Below are positions 1-7,851 of a stretch of 64,000 nucleotides of DNA, in pieces (position 1 is the stretch's first letter; every line of letters starts with the position of its first letter). The notes beneath the pieces are model-generated. The model was not told the origin of the DNA, did not search any database, and saw only the letters and a list, made by a program, of their open reading frames with translations. Source of the DNA: Alteromonadaceae bacterium (lineage in GTDB: Bacteria > Pseudomonadota > Gammaproteobacteria > Enterobacterales > Alteromonadaceae). The translations under genes and the position numbers were made by a program. The stretch lies in the NCBI GenBank assembly GCA_014872785.1, contig WKFJ01000054.1, positions 87,902-151,901 of the forward strand. Direction: 5' to 3'.

Positions 1-646
1 GCCACATTGCGACCTTGTGTTCACACAAATCGATTAATGAAGTGGCAATAGACAACCGGACATCATTGCGTACAGGAACAATGCCTTGCTCAGGAAACAT
101 GATTTTTGCAACTTTAAAAAGGGTTTTTAGATCCCGAGTAATCCAGCCTACGGTGTCAAAACAGGGTGCCAACGGCACGGTATTGTCCATTGCAACTTGG
201 TTGTGGGTAGGGCGCAAACCCCATAAGTTGTTATAACTTGCTGGAACTCTGATAGAGCCACCGGTGTCGGTCCCTAGACCAATCTCTGCTAAGTTCATTG
301 CAACGGCAATTGCCGAACCACTTGAGGAACCGCCGGGGAGTCGATCTGGTGCGGAGGGGTTTTTCAGTGTACCAAAATGGACGTTTTGGCCATTTAGGCT
401 GTAGGCTAGCTCATCTGTATGGGTTTTACCCACGAATACTGCCGATTCATTCATTAATTTTGTTACCGCTGAGGCAGTGTTTTGGGCTTCTGTGTGGGTT
501 GCCGCCCACGTAGGATTACCTGCATTTGTCGGAAGCCCTTGAACATGAAATAAATCTTTGACCGCTAAACGCATTCCCTCAAGTTGCCCCTTGCTTGAGC
601 TTTTGAAGTGAACGTTTGTTACGAAAGGATCAGTTATTTGCATCAT
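1..646 (-). CDS. Amidase-signature family hydrolase, C-terminus outside window
   Basis: The minus-strand reading frame is open from the ATG at 646 to the window edge, giving about 215 N-terminal residues. Amidase-signature enzymes hydrolyse C-N amide bonds with a Ser-cisSer-Lys triad. The Lys is visible in RLAVKD (residue 30), the Gly/Ser-rich loop GGSSSGSA lies at 105-112, and GTDTGGSIR follows with the nucleophilic Ser. The sequence resembles short AtzF/GatA-like amidases; the substrate cannot be told. It lies downstream of an RpiR-family regulator on the same strand, separated by about 260 bp that hold a 7-2-7 palindrome. The family assignment is firm; the specific activity is unknown. Confidence 0.85.
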   Translation of the reverse strand, partial: MMQITDPFVTNVHFKSSSKGQLEGMRLAVKDLFHVQGLPTNAGNPTWAATHTEAQNTASAVTKLMNESAVFVGKTHTDELAYSLNGQNVHFGTLKNPSAPDRLPGGSSSGSAIAVAMNLAEIGLGTDTGGSIRVPASYNNLWGLRPTHNQVAMDNTVPLAPCFDTVGWITRDLKTLFKVAKIMFPEQGIVPVRNDVRLSIATSLIDLCEHKVAMW

Positions 647-855
647 GTTTAAAGTATTAAGCGATAAAAGACTACTCGTTAGTTAGTAAAGAATTTAGCG
701 CAACACGTCAGTGAATTAAACGATTCGTCTATTGATTAAGTCGAATGCAGAGTGAAAATACAGAGATTCACAGAACCAAAAAGAGCGCGAAACAAACCCG
801 AGGAAGTGTCATTTGCAACGCGCTTGTGCAAATGTGTTGCCAGTTCAATATAGCA

Positions 856-871
856 TGAAACAAATGTTTCA
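856..871. promoter_or_regulatory. Palindromic operator candidate (TGAAACA-AA-TGTTTCA)
   Basis: A perfect 7-bp inverted repeat with a 2-bp spacer sits between the regulator gene and the downstream amidase gene, about 210 bp before the amidase start. An operator for the adjacent RpiR-family protein is an inference from position and symmetry only. I see no other clear element between 647 and 908. Confidence 0.35.
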
Positions 872-908
872 CAAGATTTATTTGACCATGTGGTCAAGAA
901 AAAGATAT

Positions 909-1049
909 TTAAAGATCTTCTAGTTCGCCAAGTTGTTCGTAACTCTCCGAAATCGATAAGCTTCTTTGTTGCGCTTCGTGTTCCATTTGTTGATAAATAG
1001 CGTGGCAAAGCATCGATAACATGCTCATTGGAGCTGCATAGCTATCCAT
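909..1049 (-). CDS. Putative 46-residue protein coupled to the RpiR-type regulator
   Basis: A short minus-strand frame starts with ATG at 1049, three bases after the stop codon of the regulator gene, and ends with TAA at 909-911. The product starts MDSYAAPMSMLSML and ends in an acidic tail (QLGELEDL), with a Gln/Glu-rich middle. The tight spacing suggests translational coupling. No family is recognised. It could be a chance frame: its length alone does not prove coding. Confidence 0.4.
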   Translation of the reverse strand: MDSYAAPMSMLSMLCHAIYQQMEHEAQQRSLSISESYEQLGELEDL

Positions 1050-1052
1050 TGC

Positions 1053-1721
1053 TTATTCTTCGCCTAAAGAGCACACCAGTAGGTGTTTTACGCTATCGCG
1101 GTATATCTGACCCGATCGATCTGTGAGCAAAATAATATTGTTTTTATTGAGTTGTTTGAGTATGTGCCGAAATACCCTCGGTCGGCGTCTAAACCCTATG
1201 ACTATAACGACTTCATTTTCAACAATACCTTGCATTTCCTCACTGACAGTTTGCCCTGGTTGCGGCAATAGTCGCACCCTATCTCTGAGTTGCAGAAGTT
1301 GTCTCTGCAGGTGCATGGCTAAAGGGTAACTGTTTCGATAGCCTACAATACTGATGCGTTGAGCGTCGCGAATTTCATTCGCTATATCATTGATGTTATT
1401 GCGCTTAAGAACTTCCCAAGCTTGTTTTATTCTTTGGTACTCACCCTCGAGAAACGCTTCGTCGTTCGCATTGGCGAGAACAGGGTGGCCTTTTTCTCGA
1501 AGTTCTTGTTTAACTTCTTGATGATTGTTATAACCCAACTGTCTGAATAAACGACTAACCGTCGCCTTTGATGTGTTACAGGCACTGGCAATGTCAGAGA
1601 CCGAGAAGGTTAAAAGGTGTAGGGGGTTTTGCTGAAGATAACCAGCTACTTCTCTTGCGGCAGGTGGTAACTCAGTAAATTGTGATTCAATGCGTTTAAT
1701 AAACGGTTGGTAGTTGCTCAA
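1053..1721 (-). CDS. RpiR/MurR-family transcriptional regulator (HTH + SIS)
   Basis: The 222-residue protein has an N-terminal helix-turn-helix of the RpiR type (residues about 1-75, including SDIASACNTSKATVSRLFRQLGY). A shortened SIS domain follows (about 95-215, with ISIVGYRNSYPLAMHLQRQL), which in this family binds phosphosugars or related ligands. It would act as a ligand-responsive DNA-binding repressor or activator. Downstream on the same strand lie a possible tiny gene and an amidase, so control of amide catabolism is a reasonable guess. The ligand is not identifiable. The SIS part is on the short side for the family. Confidence 0.85.
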   Translation of the reverse strand: MSNYQPFIKRIESQFTELPPAAREVAGYLQQNPLHLLTFSVSDIASACNTSKATVSRLFRQLGYNNHQEVKQELREKGHPVLANANDEAFLEGEYQRIKQAWEVLKRNNINDIANEIRDAQRISIVGYRNSYPLAMHLQRQLLQLRDRVRLLPQPGQTVSEEMQGIVENEVVIVIGFRRRPRVFRHILKQLNKNNIILLTDRSGQIYRDSVKHLLVCSLGEE

Positions 1722-1822
1722 AATAACCTTGGCGCTAGCGTAATCATGGCGTTTTCTGGGGCTACTTTTAACATATCCAGCATTGGAATTCTAACTCTGT
1801 TAAGCCTCTGGTGAGGAAGTTG

Positions 1823-2527
1823 ATGAATCGAAAAAAGAAAATTGTGGTGCTCACAGGGGCGGGAATATCTGCTGAATCAGGCTTAAAGACATTTAGAGAC
1901 AGCAATGGTTTGTGGGAAAATCACAGAGTTGAAGACGTGGCGACCCCGGAGGCATTTGCTCGCGACCCAGACCTTGTATATAGGTTTTACAACTTGCGCC
2001 GTGCCCAGCTAGCAGAAGTTAATCCCAATCCAGCACATGACGCATTAGTGACTTTAGAGAACCACTTTCAAGATGATTTTTTGTTAGTCACGCAGAACGT
2101 AGACGATTTACACGAAAGAGCAGGGAGTAAAAGGGTCTTGCATATGCACGGTGAACTCAAAAGTGCCAAGTGCAGCAAAACACACAAAGCAGTGAGGTGG
2201 GAAGAAGACTTAACTGCGATGAATTTATGTGATTGTTGTGCCCTGCAAAATGAGATGCGCCCAGATATTGTCTGGTTTGGCGAAATGCCGTACTTTATGG
2301 ACGAAATTTATCAGGCACTATTTCAAGCAGACGTTTTTATAGCAATTGGTACATCAGGGATTGTTTACCCGGCAGCAGGGTTCGTCGCTGAGGCGAATAG
2401 CAGCAACACCCACACCGTGGAAATTAATCTGGAACCAAGTTCGGTTCAAAGCCAATTTGATGAACAACATTATGGAAAAGCAGGGCAAGTACTGCCTGAC
2501 TATGTAGCATCTTTAATAGGAGAGTAA
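1823..2527 (+). CDS. cobB: NAD-dependent protein deacylase, sirtuin class III
   Basis: Sirtuin that removes acyl groups from lysines using NAD+. The NAD-binding [14 protein letters not shown] motif is at the N-terminus, [12 protein letters not shown] and the catalytic-His motif HMHGEL are in the middle, and a reduced zinc site follows (CSKT...CDCC). The FYNLRRAQL segment carries the Tyr and Arg that mark desuccinylase/demalonylase-type sirtuins. The ATG at 1823 was chosen because GAGGA lies 5 bases before it; a GTG at 1811 would place the start before that ribosome site. The stop is followed three bases later by the LysE-family gene, so the two are probably co-transcribed. Confidence 0.92.
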   Translation: MNRKKKIVVLTGAGISAESGLKTFRDSNGLWENHRVEDVATPEAFARDPDLVYRFYNLRRAQLAEVNPNPAHDALVTLENHFQDDFLLVTQNVDDLHERAGSKRVLHMHGELKSAKCSKTHKAVRWEEDLTAMNLCDCCALQNEMRPDIVWFGEMPYFMDEIYQALFQADVFIAIGTSGIVYPAAGFVAEANSSNTHTVEINLEPSSVQSQFDEQHYGKAGQVLPDYVASLIGE

Positions 2528-2529
2528 AT

Positions 2530-3177
2530 TTGGAATTTATCGCGCTTTACTGGGTGGAGTTTTTGACTATTGCGTCGGTTCATTTATTGGCGGTAGCAAG
2601 TCCCGGTCCTGATTTTGCGGTTGTGCTGAAACACAGTATAAGCTTTGGTAGAAGAGCGGGTATCTTAACCGCAATCGGCGTCGGAATTGGTATCCTTGTT
2701 CATGTGGCATATTCTCTATTGGGGATTGGGATATTAATTCAAACCACGCCTTGGTTATTTGACTTGTTTCGTTATGCCGCTGCTGGTTATTTAATCTATA
2801 TAGGTATTAGTGCGCTTCGCAGTCAACCGAGTGAACAGCAAGATATCGCTGTTGATACAGCGAGCTTAATCTCAGATAAAAAAGCGTTTTGGGTGGGATT
2901 TTTAACAAATGGCTTAAATCCAAAAGCGACGTTGTTTTTCCTTTCTTTGTTCGCCGTTATTGTGTCTACGCAAACCCCCAATGGGGTAAAGGCGTTTTAT
3001 GGTGTGTACTTAGCCATAGCTACAGGTGCTTGGTTCTGTTTCTTAGCTTACGTTTTAAGTTCAGCAAAGGTACGTGGTTTTATCGGCAAAAATGGACATT
3101 GGTTCGACCGATTAATGGGAGCGGTGTTAATTGGACTTGCGGTTAAATTATTATCATCGGGTTTACCTGGGCAATAA
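2530..3177 (+). CDS. LysE/RhtB-family amino-acid exporter
   Basis: The 215-residue inner-membrane protein has about six hydrophobic segments and the family signature near the N-terminus (ASPGPDFAVVLKHSISFGRRAG), plus the NPKATLFF motif in the second half. LysE/RhtB proteins export amino acids such as threonine, homoserine or lysine; the substrate here is unknown. The start is a TTG at 2530 preceded by AGGAG in the end of cobB, which indicates translational coupling to the sirtuin gene. A hairpin that can act in both directions follows. Confidence 0.88.
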   Translation: MEFIALYWVEFLTIASVHLLAVASPGPDFAVVLKHSISFGRRAGILTAIGVGIGILVHVAYSLLGIGILIQTTPWLFDLFRYAAAGYLIYIGISALRSQPSEQQDIAVDTASLISDKKAFWVGFLTNGLNPKATLFFLSLFAVIVSTQTPNGVKAFYGVYLAIATGAWFCFLAYVLSSAKVRGFIGKNGHWFDRLMGAVLIGLAVKLLSSGLPGQ

Positions 3178-3180
3178 TAT

Positions 3181-3207
3181 AAAAAAGGCTCCTACAACGT
3201 AGGAGCC
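3181..3207 (-). terminator. Rho-independent terminator
   Basis: A 9-bp perfect stem (GGCTCCTAC/GTAGGAGCC, loop of 3) is followed on the minus strand by a run of T (3181-3186). It ends the DUF4097 gene transcript and may also stop readthrough from the convergent exporter gene. Confidence 0.85.
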
Positions 3208-3243
3208 AAAGCACGTCCAGGATGACGTATTTTACGGGAATGT

Positions 3244-3855
3244 TTACAGGTTTACGTCAATGTCTCCAACGCCAACCTCGATATCAATTAGGTATTCACC
3301 TTCACCTCGCCAATAAAGGCTTTCACTGACCATTGCGCGTTCGCGATCAACTTGTTTAAAACCACTTAAATCGGCACCGCCAACACCTGATTCCAAACTT
3401 ATTTTGCGATAATTGTCGTCGGTAAGTTCTACGTCAACTTCGCCGACACCAACGTCAACCATTACATCTCGTTCGACATTTTCGAGCTCAACTTGACCGA
3501 CACCCAGTTCAACACGAATGTTGGCGCTTTTCGGAAGTTTTACACGCCATTCTTGTTGTGATTCATCTACATCTACTTCAAGGCGCACTTTTTTGCCAGA
3601 GATGTCTTTTTCAAGCTCTGCATCTTCGATATCATCACCACCGAACCACCCATCATTCTTCTCTTTTACAACGATATCGATGACGACTTGATCAGAGTCA
3701 TGGGTTTCTATTTCAACGCTGCCTACCGGAACATCGATATGAATAATACTGTCTTTTTCTACGTCAAATTTATCGTCAAGATAAATGCGTTCTTTGCCAT
3801 AAGCGTGGCCAACACAAAGTGCTAATGCGGATAATAAAAGAAGCGGCTTTTTCAT
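3244..3855 (-). CDS. Secreted DUF4097-like beta-repeat protein
   Basis: A 203-residue exported protein. The start ATG at 3855 has a CAGGAA ribosome site and begins a clear signal peptide (MKKPLLLLSALALCVGHAYG). The mature part is acidic and holds repeated short strands with GVG motifs (ELGVGQVELENV, DVGVGEVDVEL, SGVGGADL, EVGVGDIDVNL), as expected for the right-handed beta-helix of DUF4097/adhesin-like domains. An in-frame start at 3921 would only add residues that destroy the signal peptide. No function is known; a periplasmic or surface location is likely. It is a single gene with its own terminator. Confidence 0.8.
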   Translation of the reverse strand: MKKPLLLLSALALCVGHAYGKERIYLDDKFDVEKDSIIHIDVPVGSVEIETHDSDQVVIDIVVKEKNDGWFGGDDIEDAELEKDISGKKVRLEVDVDESQQEWRVKLPKSANIRVELGVGQVELENVERDVMVDVGVGEVDVELTDDNYRKISLESGVGGADLSGFKQVDRERAMVSESLYWRGEGEYLIDIEVGVGDIDVNL

Positions 3856-4057
3856 ATTTTTTCCTGAAGTATGAATTGTTGGTTTTTGTTGTAAATTGTA
3901 ACGCAAACATGATGCCAACAAAAATAATGTTATAATACAATCACTTAAGATTTCTTTGTATTAAGTTTAAGTCTTCGACTTAGTCAAATTAACCAACTTT
4001 TGACTAAATTCTTACTGAATTGAGTAAACGAGAGAAATCAAAAGCGATAATTTTCGT

Positions 4058-4063
4058 TATAAT
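4058..4063 (+). promoter_or_regulatory. Probable -10 box (TATAAT) of the membrane protein/bax operon
   Basis: A perfect TATAAT lies 32 bases before the TTG start at 4096. I could not assign a convincing -35 element at the usual distance. Confidence 0.45.
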
Positions 4064-4095
4064 AGTCGCGCAAGTATGATGAAAGGTTTAAATCA

Positions 4096-4845
4096 TTGAT
4101 AAAAAATAATCAGCAACTGAATGAAACAAAGTTGCAAAAGGCGTTAGATGGGCACTACGACTTTGACGTTAAGCGCGTCATTGAAGAAGGTTGGGCACTA
4201 ACCAAGACCAGTAAAGGGGCAATTTTACAAGGTGTCGCGATTGTCCTGATTATATTTTTATGTGTCACCTTAGTTGCCCATAATTACGCGACAAACAAAG
4301 GCTTAAATATAGAATCCCCAGATATTCAATTAGCGATGAATATAGCGCTTTTGATCCTAGTTGCCCCTTTTGCCGCTGCGCTTTTGATGATGGGGATAAA
4401 TACGAGTGTGGGAAAACACAATACGGGGAAAAACGTTTTCGAGTTTGTCTCTCGAACCCTTATCTTAACCGCGACTTCGGTTATTACTGCGGCCATAGTG
4501 CAAATAGGGTTAATTCTTTTTATATTGCCTTGCCTTTATCTGGTGATCGCAACGGGCTTCGCGATTCCACTGGTACTAGAGAAAGGTTACTACCCGACAA
4601 GAGCAGTGATGATGTCGATTAGAATAGTGAATCATCAATGGCTTAAGTTCGTGCAGTTATATTTATTTTTCTTTTTGATCATGTTCACTGTGATTTTTAC
4701 ATTTGGACTTTCTCTCATTTGGATTGCGCCATTTTACTATAATGTTAAAGGTATTCTTTATCGTGATATTGTTGTCCTTCATTCCGAAGACACTGCTGAG
4801 GTTATTGAAGCTGACAGTGATAGCGACGGAAGCTTTCACGCTTAA
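4096..4845 (+). CDS. Hypothetical multi-spanning membrane protein
   Basis: A 249-residue protein with a soluble N-terminus (about 45 residues) and about five long hydrophobic segments (IVLIIFLCVTLVA; NIALLILVAPFAAALLMMG; ITAAIVQIGLILFILPCLYLV; LYLFFFLIMFTVIFTFGLSLIWI). It ends in an acidic tail (EAIDSD-like). It is of the general YciC/DUF975-type inner-membrane kind, but I cannot name a family with certainty. The start is TTG with AAAGG about 10 bases upstream. It is followed after 10 bases by the Bax-family gene and probably forms a three-gene operon with it and the DUF2987 gene. Confidence 0.75.
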   Translation: MIKNNQQLNETKLQKALDGHYDFDVKRVIEEGWALTKTSKGAILQGVAIVLIIFLCVTLVAHNYATNKGLNIESPDIQLAMNIALLILVAPFAAALLMMGINTSVGKHNTGKNVFEFVSRTLILTATSVITAAIVQIGLILFILPCLYLVIATGFAIPLVLEKGYYPTRAVMMSIRIVNHQWLKFVQLYLFFFLIMFTVIFTFGLSLIWIAPFYYNVKGILYRDIVVLHSEDTAEVIEADSDSDGSFHA

Positions 4846-4855
4846 GAGGCAATAA

Positions 4856-5656
4856 ATGCATAAATCATTGCGCTATAGATTATGGACAGGCGGTGTAGTC
4901 GCCATTGGGGTGTTCTCTTTTCTTTACCCATTTGTCGTACCACCTCCTGGAGAAGAGGTTTTACACAAGCCTGTGCATGATACAGTTAATAATATTCCTG
5001 ACTTCTCGCAACACGTATCTGTAGTAGACAAGAAAAAAGCGTTTTTCAACTACATCAAACCGGAAGTGGAAAAACAGAATCAAAAAATCCTCGAACAGCG
5101 CAGTTTTGTGCTTGCGTTCCAAGAGCGTTTTCGTTCGCAACCGTCGGCGCCTAATACGACGATAGATACCATTGAGTTAGGGCGTTTTAAGGTTATTGCA
5201 AAGGAATATGATGTTGAGGTTTCTGAGCTCAATGAAGCTGCGTTTGATACGCTGTTGCAAAGAGTCGATGTTATTCCGATTGAGCTAGTCTTGGTGCAGG
5301 CTGCAAATGAATCTGCTTGGGGCACATCGCGGTTTGCAAGATTGGGTTTTAATTTTTTTGGCATGTGGTGCTACAAGAAAGGGTGTGGTTTTGTGCCCCT
5401 AAGAAGAAGCGCAGATATGAAGCATGAAGTAGCAAAGTACACGAGTTTAGAAGAAGGCGTGGCGAAATATTTGAATACCCTTAATCGTCACTATGCTTAT
5501 GCTGACTTGAGGTACATTCGTTCGGTACTAAGGGAAACCCAGCAACCCATAACGGGTGAAGCATTGGCTGAAGGTTTGCTACATTACTCTGAGCGCGGCC
5601 AGGCTTATGTTGAGGAATTGCAATCAATGATACGAGTTAACAGGAAGTTCATGTGA
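4856..5656 (+). CDS. Bax-family glucosaminidase-like protein
   Basis: A 266-residue protein with one N-terminal membrane anchor (WTGGVVAIGVFSFLYPFVV) and a periplasmic glucosaminidase fold. The catalytic-Glu motif is visible in VLVQAANESAWGTSRFARLGFN, followed by FGMWCYKKGCG and the EGVAKYLNTLNRH motif typical of Bax. It probably cleaves the peptidoglycan glycan chain. AAGAGG precedes the ATG. It overlaps the next gene by 4 bases (GTG inside ATGTGA), so the two are translationally coupled. Confidence 0.88.
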   Translation: MHKSLRYRLWTGGVVAIGVFSFLYPFVVPPPGEEVLHKPVHDTVNNIPDFSQHVSVVDKKKAFFNYIKPEVEKQNQKILEQRSFVLAFQERFRSQPSAPNTTIDTIELGRFKVIAKEYDVEVSELNEAAFDTLLQRVDVIPIELVLVQAANESAWGTSRFARLGFNFFGMWCYKKGCGFVPLRRSADMKHEVAKYTSLEEGVAKYLNTLNRHYAYADLRYIRSVLRETQQPITGEALAEGLLHYSERGQAYVEELQSMIRVNRKFM

Positions 5657-6291
5657 AATATGTCATTTTAATTTTAAGTGTATTCATCATTCATGGAGCT
5701 AACGCGGAACACTCCTTAAAGCTTGAATACTCAAGTTTTTATAGCCACCTAAAAAAATTAGATAAAGAAGAGCTCAGCAATCTAGAGTTTGCGTTTGGTT
5801 TTGCAAACGTGCATACCAAGTCACTATGCGACATTCACAAAGCCACGATTGTTACTGACAAGAAAAATATTGATGTATCAGTGGATGCCGAAAATCGTTT
5901 TACGCTGCCGACTGAAAAAGCGTTGAAGCTCGCCCATGCGCAAGTGCACCTGGAACTAGAGCAGGCACCAAACCAATGTGATTTATCGGTATTACTGCAA
6001 GTAAAGCCGGCTTTGTTTGAATCAGGGGTAAACTTAGAAAAACTCAAAAGCTACGACGAGAGCTTTATTGCTTTTTTCGACAAGATGGGCGGATTATTTT
6101 CGTTTATGATGCCTAAACCAAAGGGCATCAGGTTGGTTCTCGAGTCTAGCTCAAAGATGCCTGCTTCCATGCAACAATATACCTCATCAACGGGGGAAAT
6201 GTTGCTTGAACACGATGTGATAGGGCGCTTACCAAACGACGTACTATCACAACTAAAGGTATCTAGAATTACCGCCTTTATGCAAAATTAA
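5653..6291 (+). CDS. Periplasmic DUF2987-domain protein
   Basis: A 212-residue protein with a cleavable signal peptide (MKYVILILSVFIIHGANA) followed by a DUF2987 domain (YSSFYSHLKKLDKEE..., two conserved Cys near SLCDIHKA and NQCDLSV). The GTG start overlaps the Bax gene stop. The family is common in Shewanella and relatives and has no assigned role; coupling to Bax suggests an envelope job. The stop at 6291 is followed by a palindromic hairpin but no T-run. Confidence 0.8.
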   Translation: MKYVILILSVFIIHGANAEHSLKLEYSSFYSHLKKLDKEELSNLEFAFGFANVHTKSLCDIHKATIVTDKKNIDVSVDAENRFTLPTEKALKLAHAQVHLELEQAPNQCDLSVLLQVKPALFESGVNLEKLKSYDESFIAFFDKMGGLFSFMMPKPKGIRLVLESSSKMPASMQQYTSSTGEMLLEHDVIGRLPNDVLSQLKVSRITAFMQN

Positions 6292-6325
6292 ACGTTTATT
6301 TGTAGTGACTCTTACCTGATCTGAC

Positions 6326-6343
6326 ACACGTTTATAAACGTGT
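6326..6343. repeat. 18-bp perfect palindrome in the 6292-6898 gap
   Basis: ACACGTTTATAAACGTGT is a perfect palindrome 35 bases after the DUF2987 gene. Imperfectly complementary flanks (CCTGATCTGAC before, GACTCGGTCAGG after) could extend it into a long hairpin. It may stop transcription, but no T-run follows. The rest of 6344-6898 contains no convincing gene. Confidence 0.45.
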
Positions 6344-6638
6344 AGACTCGGTCAGGCGTGCGAGTACAACCATAAAACGAACTATCAGAATTTGTTAAGG
6401 TGGCAGGCAAGTCCTCTTCCAAAGCGGTCATTCAGTAAACAATATTAATCAGGCAGCTTCAGCGACATTGCTGCCTCGCCGGTGAAGCGTCGGTAGTTCT
6501 TCCAAAACAGACGTTTACACCATCGTTATCATCGCTTTTTATCGGAATAATAGACATTAAATTTTTTGGAACTGCGAGATTCTCAACGCTGTATGAAAAT
6601 ACAGTTATAAGTAGATTTAACGAAATTTAGCCAAAAAG

Positions 6639-6765
6639 TTCTCACTTTCACGCATGTTAATTCTCACTTTCTCCAAACTAAAAAATGTAAGCGTCTGATT
6701 TATAGGGCTTTATTTTTGGTGCGATTTACATAACGAGGTCTCGTTAAAACCGGATTCTCACTTTC
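6639..6765 (+). repeat. Three direct copies of TTCTCACTTTC
   Basis: The 11-mer TTCTCACTTTC occurs at 6639-6649, 6661-6671 and 6755-6765 in an otherwise gene-free stretch just before the integron cassette. Such clustering could be the remains of a mobile-element end or protein-binding iterons. No transposase fragment is recognisable nearby. Confidence 0.4.
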
Positions 6766-6898
6766 CACAAATAGCGTAGGGTAAGATAATCTAGCAAGAG
6801 GGCTTAAGTTGTTGCTACTATTGAAAACATTAATAAACTTACTCGAATTCAAGAATGGTTAGTTTTGGACATACACGGAATTCGCAGTAATAACACTG

Positions 6899-7671
6899 TT
6901 AGAGCTTAATTCAAGATTGAGAATATGGAAGAGTTGCTTACAAACTTAGTGCAAACAGCAGGAATTGGTGGGTTATCCTTGGGTGTTTATTTTGTTTAAA
7001 AAAGTCAACCTCCCAACAGGTACAAGAAAGCATATAACTTTGTTTATGTGGCTCGTTTGGAGTTTCTGTGTATTTGGGATAGCAGCATATCTCATTGGAG
7101 AATATATAAACAAAAATGAGGAATTGAGCAATCTGATAAATGTGGACTCAGGTATTACTAATCCGAAATCCTACGATATCAATCTTCAATGTAGTAGCTC
7201 GGCCCCTGGAGAGGGATCATCACTGGCAGAATTGTTTGAGTATGCTGAGAGCAACGAGGGAGAAATAGTTCAAGCCTCGATCACGACTAGAGACTGTGAT
7301 TGTCCAAACCAAAACACTAATAATAATCCAGTTTATGATCTCCAAGCTTACTGCGATAGAAATCCTCATTGGTGGGGGGCAAAGCTTGATTTAAACTGCG
7401 TGCATAGCCTGAATCTAGTAGAGAACAGCCATGCTGGTCTTGCGTCTTTTTGTTTTCCAAAACAGGAAAGCTTGCCTCTTATAAGAGGATATAAACGCAG
7501 CATTACTGCTGTTGAAGAGCATATATCAGGTAAATTTATTGTCTACTTCGAGTGGGGCTTAGGCGCTCCACATGTTCAATTGGTGGTTCCTAAAACCTGA
7601 GCTCTAACAATGCAAATCCAGCCGCCCCCTTCAGTCGCTAACGCTCCTTACGGCTCGGCTGATTTGCGACG
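6899..7671 (+). mobile_element. Solitary integron gene cassette
   Basis: The unit begins at a G|TTAGAGC crossover (G at 6898) and ends at the G of the attC crossover (G7671|TTAGCT). The first bases TTAGAGC are exactly complementary to the attC R'' arm GCTCTAAC, as they would be in the circular excised cassette. One gene starts 26 bases inside. No integrase gene and no second attC were seen in the window, so this is a single-cassette cluster lacking an integrase or a secondary-site insertion. Confidence 0.8.
6925..7600 (+). pseudogene. Cassette-borne membrane protein, frame broken near residue 24
   Basis: ATG at 6925 opens a frame encoding MEELLTNLVQTAGIGGLSLG before hitting TAA at 6997. The +1 frame, open through 7600, continues the natural protein (LFKKVNLPTG, then a second membrane segment LFMWLVWSFCVFGIAAYLIG and a soluble Cys-containing C-terminal domain of about 150 residues). 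The N-terminal LVxTAGIGGLSLGV segment is a motif I recognise from many small bacterial membrane proteins, which is why I place the start here rather than at the GTG at 6965. The break lies in a T/A-rich run (TTTTGTTTAAAAAAG). If translated as is, only the downstream 211-residue frame would be made. Function unknown. Confidence 0.65.
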
Positions 7672-7677
7672 TTAGCT
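7601..7677 (+). other. attC recombination site
   Basis: All parts of an attC are present: R'' GCTCTAAC (7601-7608), an unpaired spacer AAT/GAC, L'' GCAAATCCAGCCG (7612-7624) pairing with L' CGGCTGATTTGC (7656-7667) with one extra C (an extrahelical G on the bottom strand), and R' GTTAGCT (7671-7677). The inner part (7625-7655) is the variable terminal structure. From 7678 to 7851 I see only an inverted repeat GTCCGC/GCGGAC and no gene. Confidence 0.85.
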
Positions 7678-7851
7678 AATTCCGATCCACCATTACAACC
7701 GAAGAAGTAAACGTCCGCTTTATAGATATTGCGGACGCAGAAAATCCTTATTTTTGGCTATATCGCCCGTCGGGTATCTTAACAATGCCGCCGGTCAGAT
7801 GTGTTTAAAGCGTAAAATGAAAAGTGTCAGGTGTAGATCTAACTAATCCAG

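Noticed and set aside
736..1008. 90-codon minus-strand frame near the RpiR-type gene
   Set aside because: Composition is not protein-like, there is no ribosome site, and it overlaps the better-placed 46-residue frame.
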